From NCBI GenBank assembly GCA_007693535.1, contig REDK01000175.1:1-62776 (forward strand): 62,776 bases of DNA, given 5' to 3'. The position numbers and the translations under genes were made by a program. The notes beneath the pieces were generated by a model. It ran no database searches. It was not told the DNA's origin and saw only the letters and a list, made by a program, of their open reading frames with translations. Source of the stretch: Chromatiaceae bacterium (GTDB lineage Bacteria; Pseudomonadota; Gammaproteobacteria; Chromatiales; Chromatiaceae). This document shows, piece after piece, positions 44,959-54,652 of the stretch. Each line of letters opens with the position of its first letter. The stretch's first letter is position 1.

Positions 44959-47900
44959 TCAACGCTCGAACCGGAAAAAGATCATTCCCCCCTGCCCGGC
45001 CGCGCTGCTCTCGGTCTGCAACTCGATACGCCGGGTCAGCTCATAGCGCATCCGTACCTGATTGGGGGCGGACTGGCTGCCGAGACCGGCATCGTATTCC
45101 ATGAACAGCCGCGGGGCGATATAGGTCCCCACCGACAGATTGCGCTCACCGCCACCACCCCCGCCGGGTGGAATACCGGTGACCAGATAGGTGGTGATCT
45201 CGGCCTGGGTCAGATTGGGATCGCTGTCGGAGAAGAAGGTCAGCCGAGGTTGGCGCAGGGTGCCCAGCACCCGCACGCCGGCGGTGATGTCGCCACCCTC
45301 GCGCACCGCATTGAGCACCAGCCCGGGATTGTCGATCGGGGTCCCGGCGAAGACCACGATGCCCTGCTCGATACGCAGAGCCGGTCCCACCGCCGCGACC
45401 AGCCCGAGCCCGCCCGGCAGCCGGACGCGAAAGCTGCCATCGACGATCTCCAGATTGCCATCGCCAACGATCGGACGCCCCGGCTCGCGCTGTACTCGCA
45501 GGTTGCCGCGCAGGCGTCCCTGCAAACCGAAGGCATCGATCTGCACGCGCTCGCCGAGGCGTACCAGCACATCCAGATGAAACGGCAGCGGTTCGGGCTG
45601 CACCTCGGCCAAGGTGACGATGTCCGGCGACGGCATCACCACCTCGGGCGGGATCTCCCGCGGCGCGATACGGGCCTCGTGCAGCAACAGCTCGCCGCGC
45701 AGCGCGCCACCGCCCGGCCCCAGGCCGGCCTGCAGGTCGAGCGAGACTAGAGCCGAGTATTCATTGGTATCGGCCACCTGCAAGCGCCGGCCACTCAGAT
45801 CCAGGCGCAGACTGGGGAGGTCGGTGAGTCCGGCGAGGGTCCCGTCGAGGGTGAAGCGACCGTCGCCGACGCGACCGCTGCCCGCGATGGCGAAGGCATC
45901 GGCACCCTGGCTGGTCAGGCTGAGGTCGGTCTCGCGCAGATGCAATCCGAGCATCGGCACCCGCAGACCAAACCCGCGCACTGCCGCCGCACCGCTCAGG
46001 GCCGGCGCCGCCAGGCTACCGCCGAGACCCAGATCGGCCTCGACCCGCCCGCTGACGTCGGCCAGGTCCGGCACCAACCGGGGCAACCGTTGCAGTTGTT
46101 CCAGCCGCACCTGCAGCCGCCCCCGCAGCGGTTGCCCGGGACCCGCATCCAGGCGCAGACCAGGCAGGCCGAGGCTGGCATCGATGCGCCCAAACTCGAC
46201 CATCGGAAGGGCCAGCGCCGCCTCGAGCCCGCCGGCATCGGCGTTCACCGTTAGCCGCGTCCCGGCCAGGCTCAGACGGTCCTCGCCCTGCGGCAGGCTG
46301 ATCCGCAGTTCCGCCGCGGGCAGGTCCAGCCGGGCATTGCCGGTGAGCAGATCGCCGGCCAGGGTGAAACGCGCCGCGGCAACCAACTGGCCGCTGACTT
46401 CAAGATCCTCGGGCAACACAACCCCCAACAGATCGAGTTCAATGCGCTCGGCATCCAGGGTGAACTCGAACCGCTCGGCATCCGGCTGGGTGATCCCGAG
46501 GCAGGCCGCGGACTGGCGGCCGTCGCCGAGGCACAGTGGGCCGAGCGCGAGGCGCCCGGCCGTGAGCGCCAGTGGCGCCGGCCGTACCAGCCCAAGTTCA
46601 GCCAGCCCGGGCAACCTGAGGTCCAGTTGCTGCAGGGTGCCGCGATAGTCGCCGTCATCGGCGAGACCGCCGCTGCTGGCGACGACCAGGGTCGGGCCCT
46701 CGTCAGCGGCCGTCGCGGCGAGGCGCAGCCGGTGCTCGGCCAGGCTGCCGTCGCCGCGAACCTCCAGGGTATCGATTACCTGCCCGCCTGCGCTGAGGCC
46801 GGCCGCATCGAGCTGCAGGCGCAGCGGGGCAGCGGCCGGCAGACCGACCTCCAGCTCGCCGCTAACCCGCGCCAGTGCGAGCGCAGCTGCTGGGTCGGCG
46901 TCAGGGTCTGCCAGGCGCAGTCCGCTGCCATCCAGGGTCAGCCCCAAGCGCGGGGCGGCCGTGGTTCCGGTGAGCCGCCCATCCAAGTCCAACCGCCCTG
47001 CCGCCCCCGGCAGCAGCGCGGCCAGGTCCGGCGCGCGGAGTTCGAAGCGCAGGTCGAGTGCCGAGGTCGCTGGCTCCGTGCCCAGACCGAGACTGCCGCT
47101 AGCGGCGATGCGGGTGGTGCCGGAGCTGGCCGTGAGGCGGTCAAGCGTCAGGTTCTCGCCGCGCAGATTCAGGTCCGCTGCCAACTGGACCGGCAGGTCA
47201 CGCAGGCGCCCGCCCAGGTCGATGATGCGCAGGTCGAGGTCCAGCCCGTCGGCAGCGATGCCGCCACTGGTCTCGATGCGACCGCCGAGGCGGCCGGGCC
47301 AGTCGGCAGCGAGCTGACCCGGATCGATCGCGGCAACCATCAGGGCCGCCTCCCAAGTCAGGTCCGGATCCCAGGCGACCCGGGCGCTGCCATCGATGCG
47401 GCCATCCAGCAGCTCGATGCGCAGGGTCTCCAACCAGGTGACAGCGGCATCGCCCTGACCGGCCAGGGTCAGCGCGGCAGGCGGCAGATCCACGAGGTTG
47501 GCACGGGCGTCGGCCTGGTAGGTATAGCCATCGGTCAAGCCGCCACTGCTGGCCAGGCTGAAGTCAACCGCCCCAGCCAGGCCCGCATCAAGCTGGCCTG
47601 GATCGAGCCCGGTCGCGTTCAGGTCCAGTTCCCAATGCAGGTCCGGCACCCAACCCACCTGGCCAGTGCCGGTGATCTGCCCGTTGAGGATCGCCATGCT
47701 GAGCGCGGTCAGTTCCACCGCCTTGGCGTCGCCGCGACCGGTGACACGCAACCGCAGAGGTGGCAGCGCGCTGAAGTCGGCGTCGGCGTCGAGAGCATAG
47801 GTGAAGCCCTCGGTCAAACCGCCGCTACTGCTCAGGCGCAGGCCGAGTTCGCCGGCCAGGCTGGGCTGCAGATCTAGATCGAGTTGGCCCGGATCAAGTC

Positions 47901-49686
47901 CGGTCGCCGCCAGATTCAGCGCCCAACTCAGGCCTGGCACCCAAGTGACCCCACCGCTACCGGCAATCTCCCCGCCCAGCGCCTCGGCCTCCAATGCCGC
48001 CAGCCGCACCCCCCGGCCATCACCGCTGCCGCCGGCGGTGACCAGCACCGGTCCCAACCCGGCCAGATCGGCGTCGAGGCGAAGGCGGTAGTCGAAACCG
48101 GCCGCGAGGTCGCCGCGGCTCTTAGCTTGCAGCGCGATGCGACCGCTGAGCCCCTCCCAGTGCTGCCCAGGATCGAGATCGGCGGCGCTCAGGGTGAGAT
48201 CCCAGCCCAGGACGGGATCGAAGCCGATCCGGCCACTGCCCTCGATGCGCCCGCCCAGGGTGACCAGGGTCAGGGTCTCGATCTGCACCTGCCTGCGGTC
48301 ACCCTCACCTTGCAGGGTCAGCGTCAGGGGCGGCAGGTCCTGCCCGCTGGCCGCGGTCTCCAGCGCAAACCGGAAGCCGTCCAGATCGCCAGTCACGCTG
48401 AGCGACCCAGCCGGGACAGCGACGCTCGGCGGCCCCACCAGCGGCCAGCGCAGCCCGGTCCAGTCGCCGGCGATCTCAAAGGCGGGGACCGCGCGATCGA
48501 GTCCTACCCACCCGTCCAGATCGAAGCGGGCCAGGTCGGCGGCACCGGCCGCGGCATCAGGGTCGGTATTGGGCGGGGTCCCGGGCGGTGTCTCGGTCAG
48601 GCGCAGGGTCTGGATATGCAGCACCTGATCTTGCCAGTCGAGCGCGATGGCCGCGTGCAACTGCCCCAGTTCCGGCAGATCCGCGGGGGCAGCGGCGCTC
48701 AGCTGCCCGCGCAGGGTCGCCGCATCGAGATCACCGCTGCTGATCAGCTCCGCAGTCAGGACCATGGGCGGCGCCTCCGGCACCAGGGCCGGCAGATCGG
48801 CGGCCAACAGGTTGATGCTGGCCGTCCAGGCGGGCCGCGTCAGCAGGTCGTTCAGGGTGGCCGTCAGTTGTCCCGTCAGTGCGCCCTCGATGCGGTGCGC
48901 GATCTGCAACTGGCGCAGGTCGCCGCTGGCCTGACCGCTGCCGTGCAACTCCAGGGCCGGGTCCTGCTGGAACTGCCAGTCCAGATCCAGTTGTAGAGGG
49001 TAATCGCCGGTCAGCCGAGCCTCGCCACTGGCGCTGAGCCGCGCCGCGGGCTGAGCCAGCACGGCCTCCAGCCGACGCAGTTCTAGCCGGTCGGCCAGCA
49101 GGGTTGCCGCCAGTTCGGCGCGCTCCAGCACCAGCGCCGTCTCCGGCGGGGCGTTGCGCTCGTGGAAACGCAGCTGCTCGATCCGGGCCTGTTCCAGCTC
49201 AATGCCCAGCGGCAGCCGGATCTGCGGCAGCGCGAAGGGCTCGGGGTCGGACGGGGCCTCGCCACTAGCCAGGAGATCGATCCCGCTGCCGGTTAGCTCG
49301 CGCACCGCCAGACGACCGCGCAGCAGGGCTGCCGGCTCCCAGTCGAGGTAGGCTGCACCGACCGCAATCTCCAAGTCCGGCAGGCGCAGATGTAGATCAG
49401 CGATCCTCAGCGGGCCGAGCACGCGCCCCTCTACCTCCCCAAGACTGAAGGTCTCCGGTGCAAGCGTCTGCGCCAGCCCCACCGCCGTGCGCAGTCCGCG
49501 CTCGGTGCTCAGCACCAGGGCCAGCACCAGCAGCAACACCGCCAGCAGCCCCAACCCGGACCACAGCAGCGACCACAGCAGCCTGGCCAGCAACCGGCGT
49601 GCCGGCTGCCTGCCACCACTGGTCGCGGCCTCCCCACTCGGTGGCAGCGCGGCGGTGGGCGGTGCGACGGCCTCGGCGTCACTCAC
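44959..49686 (-). CDS. tamB: Translocation and assembly module subunit TamB
   Basis: TamB (AsmA-like/YhdP superfamily) spans the periplasm and works with TamA in outer membrane biogenesis, likely moving phospholipids. The 1575-residue protein has one N-terminal membrane anchor (about residues 35-60), a long beta-rich middle, and the DUF490 domain at the end (GRPIVGDGNLEIVDGSF, LTQAEITTYLVTGIP, and ending FFRFER). The GTG start at 49686 overlaps the tamA stop (GTGA); the frame stays open upstream over tamA. The middle contains tandem repeats of 93-97 residues, described separately. Confidence 0.95.
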   Translation of the reverse strand: MSDAEAVAPPTAALPPSGEAATSGGRQPARRLLARLLWSLLWSGLGLLAVLLLVLALVLSTERGLRTAVGLAQTLAPETFSLGEVEGRVLGPLRIADLHLRLPDLEIAVGAAYLDWEPAALLRGRLAVRELTGSGIDLLASGEAPSDPEPFALPQIRLPLGIELEQARIEQLRFHERNAPPETALVLERAELAATLLADRLELRRLEAVLAQPAARLSASGEARLTGDYPLQLDLDWQFQQDPALELHGSGQASGDLRQLQIAHRIEGALTGQLTATLNDLLTRPAWTASINLLAADLPALVPEAPPMVLTAELISSGDLDAATLRGQLSAAAPADLPELGQLHAAIALDWQDQVLHIQTLRLTETPPGTPPNTDPDAAAGAADLARFDLDGWVGLDRAVPAFEIAGDWTGLRWPLVGPPSVAVPAGSLSVTGDLDGFRFALETAASGQDLPPLTLTLQGEGDRRQVQIETLTLVTLGGRIEGSGRIGFDPVLGWDLTLSAADLDPGQHWEGLSGRIALQAKSRGDLAAGFDYRLRLDADLAGLGPVLVTAGGSGDGRGVRLAALEAEALGGEIAGSGGVTWVPGLSWALNLAATGLDPGQLDLDLQPSLAGELGLRLSSSGGLTEGFTYALDADADFSALPPLRLRVTGRGDAKAVELTALSMAILNGQITGTGQVGWVPDLHWELDLNATGLDPGQLDAGLAGAVDFSLASSGGLTDGYTYQADARANLVDLPPAALTLAGQGDAAVTWLETLRIELLDGRIDGSARVAWDPDLTWEAALMVAAIDPGQLAADWPGRLGGRIETSGGIAADGLDLDLRIIDLGGRLRDLPVQLAADLNLRGENLTLDRLTASSGTTRIAASGSLGLGTEPATSALDLRFELRAPDLAALLPGAAGRLDLDGRLTGTTAAPRLGLTLDGSGLRLADPDADPAAALALARVSGELEVGLPAAAPLRLQLDAAGLSAGGQVIDTLEVRGDGSLAEHRLRLAATAADEGPTLVVASSGGLADDGDYRGTLQQLDLRLPGLAELGLVRPAPLALTAGRLALGPLCLGDGRQSAACLGITQPDAERFEFTLDAERIELDLLGVVLPEDLEVSGQLVAAARFTLAGDLLTGNARLDLPAAELRISLPQGEDRLSLAGTRLTVNADAGGLEAALALPMVEFGRIDASLGLPGLRLDAGPGQPLRGRLQVRLEQLQRLPRLVPDLADVSGRVEADLGLGGSLAAPALSGAAAVRGFGLRVPMLGLHLRETDLSLTSQGADAFAIAGSGRVGDGRFTLDGTLAGLTDLPSLRLDLSGRRLQVADTNEYSALVSLDLQAGLGPGGGALRGELLLHEARIAPREIPPEVVMPSPDIVTLAEVQPEPLPFHLDVLVRLGERVQIDAFGLQGRLRGNLRVQREPGRPIVGDGNLEIVDGSFRVRLPGGLGLVAAVGPALRIEQGIVVFAGTPIDNPGLVLNAVREGGDITAGVRVLGTLRQPRLTFFSDSDPNLTQAEITTYLVTGIPPGGGGGGERNLSVGTYIAPRLFMEYDAGLGSQSAPNQVRMRYELTRRIELQTESSAAGQGGMIFFRFER
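47329..48177 (-). repeat. Tandem 93-97-residue repeats inside TamB
   Basis: Three full units start with LDPGQ at 48177, about 47898 and about 47607, and a fourth begins with IDPGQ at 47328. Unit lengths are 93, 97 and 93 residues. Each has the order LDPGQL, SSGGLTEGFTY or similar, LPPLRL, RGDAKAVEL, LNGQITGTGQVGW, PDLHWELDL. A weaker unit precedes them. Units have diverged at DNA level, so the duplication is not recent. Confidence 0.75.
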
Positions 49687-51509
49687 AGGTCCGGCCCTAA
49701 CGCGAAATGCAGCCGGAACCCGGCGGGATCGCGGGTCATCGCATAGGCTAGATCGATCCGGACTGGACCGATCGGGGTCGCATAGCGCAGGCCCAACCCG
49801 GCGCTCTGCTCCCAACTGCTGTCGAAATCCGGATCGTAGACGCTGCCAAAATCACTGAACAGGGCGGCGCTCCAATTGCCATGGATGCGCTGTTCGAGTT
49901 CTAGGCTGCCGACCGCCAGATAGCGCCCACCAATAATCCGGCCCGTCTCCGGGTCCACCGGGCCGACCCCCTCGTAGGACCAACCCCGCAGGCTGTTATC
50001 GCCGCCGGCATAGAAGCGCTCGCTGGACGGCACCCGGTTGATGGAATCGGCGAGGATAGCGCCGAGATCGGCGCGGCTGATCAACCGGTGCTGCTCGCCC
50101 CAGCTATGGATTAGCTTATAGCTGGCGCGGCCGCTGAGCCAGGTGGTCTCCGACAGGCTGTTCTCGGTGGTGCCCTGGATCAGATAGCGCACGCGCAGAC
50201 CGCGGCGGGTATTGATCGGATCATCCGAGCGGGTCCGCGACCAGGAAACGAAGGGCACCAGCCCGTTGAAGGAGCCATCGTCGCCGGCGCGCGCGGTCGC
50301 GTCCTCATACCGATAGCTGACCCCGATATTGCGGCGCCAGCCGCCCGGGGTGACCACCGACTGGGCAGCGCTCAGTGTGAACAGGTCTCCCTCGCGGGCC
50401 GAGGTATCCACCGACTGATATTCGGTTTGGATCTGGATGTAATCCTGGGTTGGATCGCGAAACGGGATGCGGTAATCGACCATGACGCTCTGGCGCTGCT
50501 CGGCCAGGGTCAGATCGCTACGCAGCCAGTGGCCACGGCGACCGATATAACGCCGGCGATAATCGAGGCTGAAGCGGGCACCATCGTCGGTCGCGTAACC
50601 GAGGCCGACGCGAAAGCGGTTGGCCTTGTTCGGGGTAGCGACGACATCGATGGGAATGATTCGGTCCTCGCCGGCCAGTTCCTTGCGCGGCACGATCTCC
50701 ACCTGATCGAAATACTCGGTGCCCAGCAACCGGCCCTGAAGGGTCAGCAGGCGAGTGGGATCGTAAGGCGTACCGGGCTCGAAATCGACGAACCCGGCCA
50801 AGAAGCTGTCAGCGAGCAGATCCTGCTGAAACCGGACCGCACCCAGAAAGAAGCGGGGGCCGGTCGCGAGGTGAAAGTCGACCTGCGCGTTATAGGCATC
50901 GAGATCGATCAGGATCTGATGCCGGACCAACTGGTGATCGAGATAGCCCTCGGCTGCGGCCACCGCCACGATATCGGCCTTGGTCTGCTCGTAGACCTGA
51001 TGCAGCACCACATCGCCAACCGCCATCGGGAAGCGGGGCGGAAAGCCGGGGTGATCAGCGCCCGCGCCACTGATCAGGTAATCGACCCCGGCGATCCGCA
51101 CCGGTGGCCCGGGGCTGACCCGATAGGTGGCGACCCAGGAGTCACCGGCGCGCGCCGGGGCAACCAGGCTGTCCTCGACCTCGACCTGATAGAGCCCGAA
51201 CGGCGACAGGGCAAAGCGAATCTGCTCGGGCGCGCGCCGGTGCAGCGCTTCGATGCGATCCTCGCTCAGGTTCGGATCCCGGCGCTCCTGATAGATCGCG
51301 AGCAGGGCGAGCACATTCTGCTCCTGTTCGCCGCCGAGGCCCTCCACCTGTACCTCGAGGCCCGCCGCCTGGGCCAGGGCGGACCAGATGCCGGTCAGCA
51401 GGGTCAGCAGCAGGGTTGGCAACCGGGCCGGACCGCGGCCAGGTGCGCCCGGGCGCATGACCGCAAGCGCGGGGGCAGTCGGGCCAGGCTTGCAGCGCGT
51501 CGGGGTCAT
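49683..51509 (-). CDS. tamA: Outer membrane protein TamA (BamA/Omp85 family)
   Basis: TamA is the outer membrane partner of TamB. The 608-residue protein has a signal peptide (LPTLLLTLLTGIWSALAQA), POTRA domains to about residue 270 (SPFGLYQVEVEDSLV, GYLDHQLVRHQI, EYFDQVEIVP), and a 16-strand barrel with the Omp85 lid motif region ERFYAGGDNSLRGWSYEGVGP and the ending FRLHFALGPDL. A start at Met18 (MRPGAPG) is possible. It heads a probable five-gene operon. Confidence 0.94.
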   Translation of the reverse strand: MTPTRCKPGPTAPALAVMRPGAPGRGPARLPTLLLTLLTGIWSALAQAAGLEVQVEGLGGEQEQNVLALLAIYQERRDPNLSEDRIEALHRRAPEQIRFALSPFGLYQVEVEDSLVAPARAGDSWVATYRVSPGPPVRIAGVDYLISGAGADHPGFPPRFPMAVGDVVLHQVYEQTKADIVAVAAAEGYLDHQLVRHQILIDLDAYNAQVDFHLATGPRFFLGAVRFQQDLLADSFLAGFVDFEPGTPYDPTRLLTLQGRLLGTEYFDQVEIVPRKELAGEDRIIPIDVVATPNKANRFRVGLGYATDDGARFSLDYRRRYIGRRGHWLRSDLTLAEQRQSVMVDYRIPFRDPTQDYIQIQTEYQSVDTSAREGDLFTLSAAQSVVTPGGWRRNIGVSYRYEDATARAGDDGSFNGLVPFVSWSRTRSDDPINTRRGLRVRYLIQGTTENSLSETTWLSGRASYKLIHSWGEQHRLISRADLGAILADSINRVPSSERFYAGGDNSLRGWSYEGVGPVDPETGRIIGGRYLAVGSLELEQRIHGNWSAALFSDFGSVYDPDFDSSWEQSAGLGLRYATPIGPVRIDLAYAMTRDPAGFRLHFALGPDL

Positions 51510-51929
51510 GGCCTCGCATATTACCGCAACCCGGATCGGCCGTGCCCTACCCGCGGCCAGCTAGGTCGCGCCTGCTGCAGGGACGGCGGCAGCTGGACCC
51601 GCGCCGCGCACCACCAGGTCGCCTGCAACCGCTACCTATGCCAAATACGCTGGCTGATCCATCGCGGTCGCGCAGGCCAGCGTGCCGCGGACCCGGCCAG
51701 AGGACACCCGCGCGCGGGCCGAGGGGCCGCTCCATCCAGGCCGCCGCGGGCATGACCGGATGGGGGGTGCAGTCCGTGCGGGATCGCCGGCTCGGAGCCG
51801 CGGGCCCGGATCCCCGCCTCAGTTGTCATCACCTGATCGCTGCGGCACCCGGGATGGACGCGTGCCGAGAGTTAGGCGGGCCGGCGTAGGTCCGGGAGCA
51901 GCGTGCGCGGCGCGAACCGGCCGCGCGGA
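51510..51929. other. Intergenic region, tamA / bdhA
   Basis: 420 bp without a supported gene. Both flanking genes run leftward, so it holds the bdhA transcript end and the tamA promoter, but I found no clear terminator or -35/-10 pair. The open frames across it are GC-rich shadows. Confidence 0.45.
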
Positions 51930-52712
51930 CTATTGCGCGAGCCAGCCGCCATCCACCGGCAGGCCGGCACCGCGGAAGTTGGCAGCCGCATCGGAGCACA
52001 GGAACACGGCCAGGGCGCCGAGCTGCTCTGGGGTGGTGAAGGCGAGCGAGGGCTGTTTCTCCCCCAGCAGGTGGACCCGCGCCGCATCCGCCGACAGGCC
52101 CTCGCGAGCGGCCAGGTCGTCGATCTGCTTCTGTACCAGCGGGGTCAGCACCCAGCCTGGGCAGATCGCATTGCAGGTGACCCCGGTGGTCGCGGTCTCC
52201 AGCGCCACCGCCTTGGTCAATCCCATGACGCCGTGTTTGGAGGCAACGTAGGCGCATTTGTCAACCGACGCCACCCAGCCGTGGGTGCTGGCGATATTGA
52301 TGATGCGGCCCCAGTTGCGCTCGAGCATCTGTGGCAGCACCGCCCGGGTCATCAGGAACGGCGCGGTGAGGTTGATCGCGATGACCGCATCCCAGCGCTC
52401 CACCGGAAACGCATGCACCGGGGCAACATGCTGAATGCCGGCGTTGTTGACCAAGATATCGATGCGACCGAATTCATGGTTGGCGGTCTCGATCATGTCC
52501 GCGATCTGTGCCGGCTGGCTCATATCGGCACCGTGATAGATGACACGTACCCCATGCTCGTCGGCGATCTGCCCGCGCAGGCGCTCGATCTCGTCGGCGT
52601 CACCGAAGCCATTCAGCAGGATATCCGCACCATCTGCGGCCAAGCCGCGCGCGATACCGAGACCAATACCGCTGGTAGAACCGGTAATTAGCGCTGTCTT
52701 GCCATTCAACAT
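51930..52712 (-). CDS. bdhA: 3-hydroxybutyrate dehydrogenase
   Basis: BdhA oxidises (R)-3-hydroxybutyrate to acetoacetate with NAD, using the monomer released from polyhydroxybutyrate. The 260-residue protein is a short-chain dehydrogenase with TGSTSGIGLGIA (10-21), NNAGIQHVAPV, and the triad Ser142, Tyr155, Lys159. NNAGIQHVAP, STHGWVASVDKCAYVASKHG and the ending VDGGWLAQ are typical of BdhA rather than of other family members. ATG 52712 gives the normal start. It is divergent from a GntP permease. Confidence 0.93.
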   Translation of the reverse strand: MLNGKTALITGSTSGIGLGIARGLAADGADILLNGFGDADEIERLRGQIADEHGVRVIYHGADMSQPAQIADMIETANHEFGRIDILVNNAGIQHVAPVHAFPVERWDAVIAINLTAPFLMTRAVLPQMLERNWGRIINIASTHGWVASVDKCAYVASKHGVMGLTKAVALETATTGVTCNAICPGWVLTPLVQKQIDDLAAREGLSADAARVHLLGEKQPSLAFTTPEQLGALAVFLCSDAAANFRGAGLPVDGGWLAQ

Positions 52713-53093
52713 CTGGATCACCTCTGTAGCGATCAGCCTGGGTTCGAAAGGCGGGCCGATCGATTGCTGGAGTCCGGCTTCGCACGACCAGCGCGGCGGG
52801 CGATAACCGATGACCGGGCGATGACAGGGCGCGGTCGGCCAGTAGCAAGGCACCCGTGGAAAACCGCAGCACACTTCATGCTAGCGAGCGCCCGGCGCAC
52901 CGCTTCATACTATCCCACAGCAAACGCACCACACGCCACTCCAGCGATTGCCCGGATGCTGCGATGCAGCAATTGGCCGGCACTGGCGGCTGCGCCTGCT
53001 CTGCCGGTCGGACTGATCGGCTTGTATCTGGCGACCGCGACCCCTTATATTGCGCGCCGATTGCAATCACGAAGCGTCCCAGGGACTCGCCCC
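52713..53093. other. Divergent control region, bdhA / GntP permease
   Basis: 381 bp without a gene. Promoters for both genes must be here. I looked for a sigma-54 site, since related bdh loci use one, and found no convincing match. Confidence 0.4.
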
Positions 53094-54569
53094 ATGACCC
53101 TCATCGACCTGCTTGGACTGCTTGGGATCATCATCGCAGTCGGGCTGCTGATCCTGCTCGCCTTCCACGGCTTCAGCCTGTTGCTGGCAGCCCCCGCGGT
53201 GGCCCTGCTGGCAGCTGCCTTCAGCGGCCAGCCATTGCTCGCTAATCTGACTCAGGCCTACATGCCGGGCGTGGGCCGCTTCATCGTGCAATTCTTTCCG
53301 ATCTTTCTGTGCGGGGCCTTGTTCGGTAAGCTCATGGATGACAGCGGCGCGGCGCGCGCGATTGCCCAGGGATTCACCAACCGCCTCGGCAGTGGACGCG
53401 CGATCCTGGCGGTGGTGCTGGCCTGTGCGCTGCTGACCTACGGCGGCGTCAGCCTGTTCGTCGTGTCGTTCGCAGTCTATCCGATCGCCGCGGCCCTGTT
53501 CCGACAGGCCGATATCCCGCATCGACTAATCCCGGCGGCCATCACCCTTGGCGCCTTCACCTTCACCATGACGGCACTGCCGGGCACGCCGGCCATCCAG
53601 AACGCGATCCCGATGCCGCATTTCGGCACCACCCTGTTTGCCGCCCCAGGGATCGGACTCATCGCCGCACTGGTGATGCTCGGCTGCGGGATGTGGTGGC
53701 TCGAGCGCGCGGCGCGGTTGGCCCGCCAGGCCGGTCAGGGCTACGGTCGCGCCGACGCGAGCGACCTGGCCCCTCACTATTCGGATGCCGACCTCTCGCG
53801 CGAGCGCGCCGTCAATGCCAGCGCCTTCGATCCGGCGGAGCTGGCCCACGGCCAGCGGGCAGCACACAACCCATCGTTCGCGCTGGCGCTGTTGCCGATC
53901 CTAGTGGTCATGGCCGTGAACCTGCTGATGACCTGGGTCGTCCTGCCGCACATCGATACCGGATTCCTGTCCGAGCCGCGCTGGGGCAACGTCTCGCTGG
54001 CCGCGGTCAGCGGCATCTGGTCAGTGGTCACGGCGCTGGTCGCGGCGACGCTGGTGCTGATCCTGACCAATCGCGCCCGGCTGCCGGCGCTGCGCCAGAG
54101 CCTGGATGCCGGCGCCAATGCCGCGGTGCTGCCGGTGTTCAATACCGCGAGCCTGGCCGGGTTCGGCGCGGTGGTGGCAGCGCTGCCGGTCTTTGCCAGC
54201 GTGAGCGATGCGCTGCTGGCGGTCCCCGGCGGACCGCTGGTCTCGCTGTCGGTGGCGGCCAGCACCATGGGCATCATCACCGGCTCAGCCTCAGCGGCGT
54301 TGACGATCACCCTGGATGCCTTCGGCCCGGCCCTGGCACAGACGGCCGCCCTGGCCGGCATCGATCCGGCCCTGATGCACCGGATCGCATCGCTCGCCTG
54401 CGGACCGCTGTCGATGCTCCCGCACAGCGGGGCCATCATCACGCTGCTGGGCATCTGCGGCGCGACGCAAAAGCAGAGCTTCGGTCACATCGGGATCGTC
54501 ACCGTCATCGGCCCCCTGCTCGGACTGATCGTCGCTATCCTGCTCGGCAGTCTGTTCGGGGCCTTCTGA
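53094..54569 (+). CDS. GntP-family permease, probably for 3-hydroxybutyrate
   Basis: A 491-residue inner membrane transporter of the GntP family (gluconate and short hydroxy acids). It has about 12 membrane segments and family motifs FFPIFLCGALFGKLMDDSGAA, LTYGGVSLFVVSFAVYPIA, LPGTPAIQNAIP and SMLPHSGAIITLLGIC. The chosen ATG (MTLIDLLGLLGI) gives a normal membrane N-terminus; the longer frame starts inside the bdhA control region. The substrate is inferred from its place beside bdhA. Confidence 0.88.
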   Translation: MTLIDLLGLLGIIIAVGLLILLAFHGFSLLLAAPAVALLAAAFSGQPLLANLTQAYMPGVGRFIVQFFPIFLCGALFGKLMDDSGAARAIAQGFTNRLGSGRAILAVVLACALLTYGGVSLFVVSFAVYPIAAALFRQADIPHRLIPAAITLGAFTFTMTALPGTPAIQNAIPMPHFGTTLFAAPGIGLIAALVMLGCGMWWLERAARLARQAGQGYGRADASDLAPHYSDADLSRERAVNASAFDPAELAHGQRAAHNPSFALALLPILVVMAVNLLMTWVVLPHIDTGFLSEPRWGNVSLAAVSGIWSVVTALVAATLVLILTNRARLPALRQSLDAGANAAVLPVFNTASLAGFGAVVAALPVFASVSDALLAVPGGPLVSLSVAASTMGIITGSASAALTITLDAFGPALAQTAALAGIDPALMHRIASLACGPLSMLPHSGAIITLLGICGATQKQSFGHIGIVTVIGPLLGLIVAILLGSLFGAF

Positions 54570-54652
54570 CCTGCACGGGTGGCCCGGGGGCCCGGGTCAG
54601 CGATGGCAGCGCTCCGGCAGGTCGGCGCCGGATGTAGAGGATGCAGACCGGC

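Noticed and set aside
50427-51755. A 442-codon open frame opposite tamA
   Set aside because: It is a shadow of tamA, with no recognisable motifs and an ending in Arg/Pro-rich sequence.
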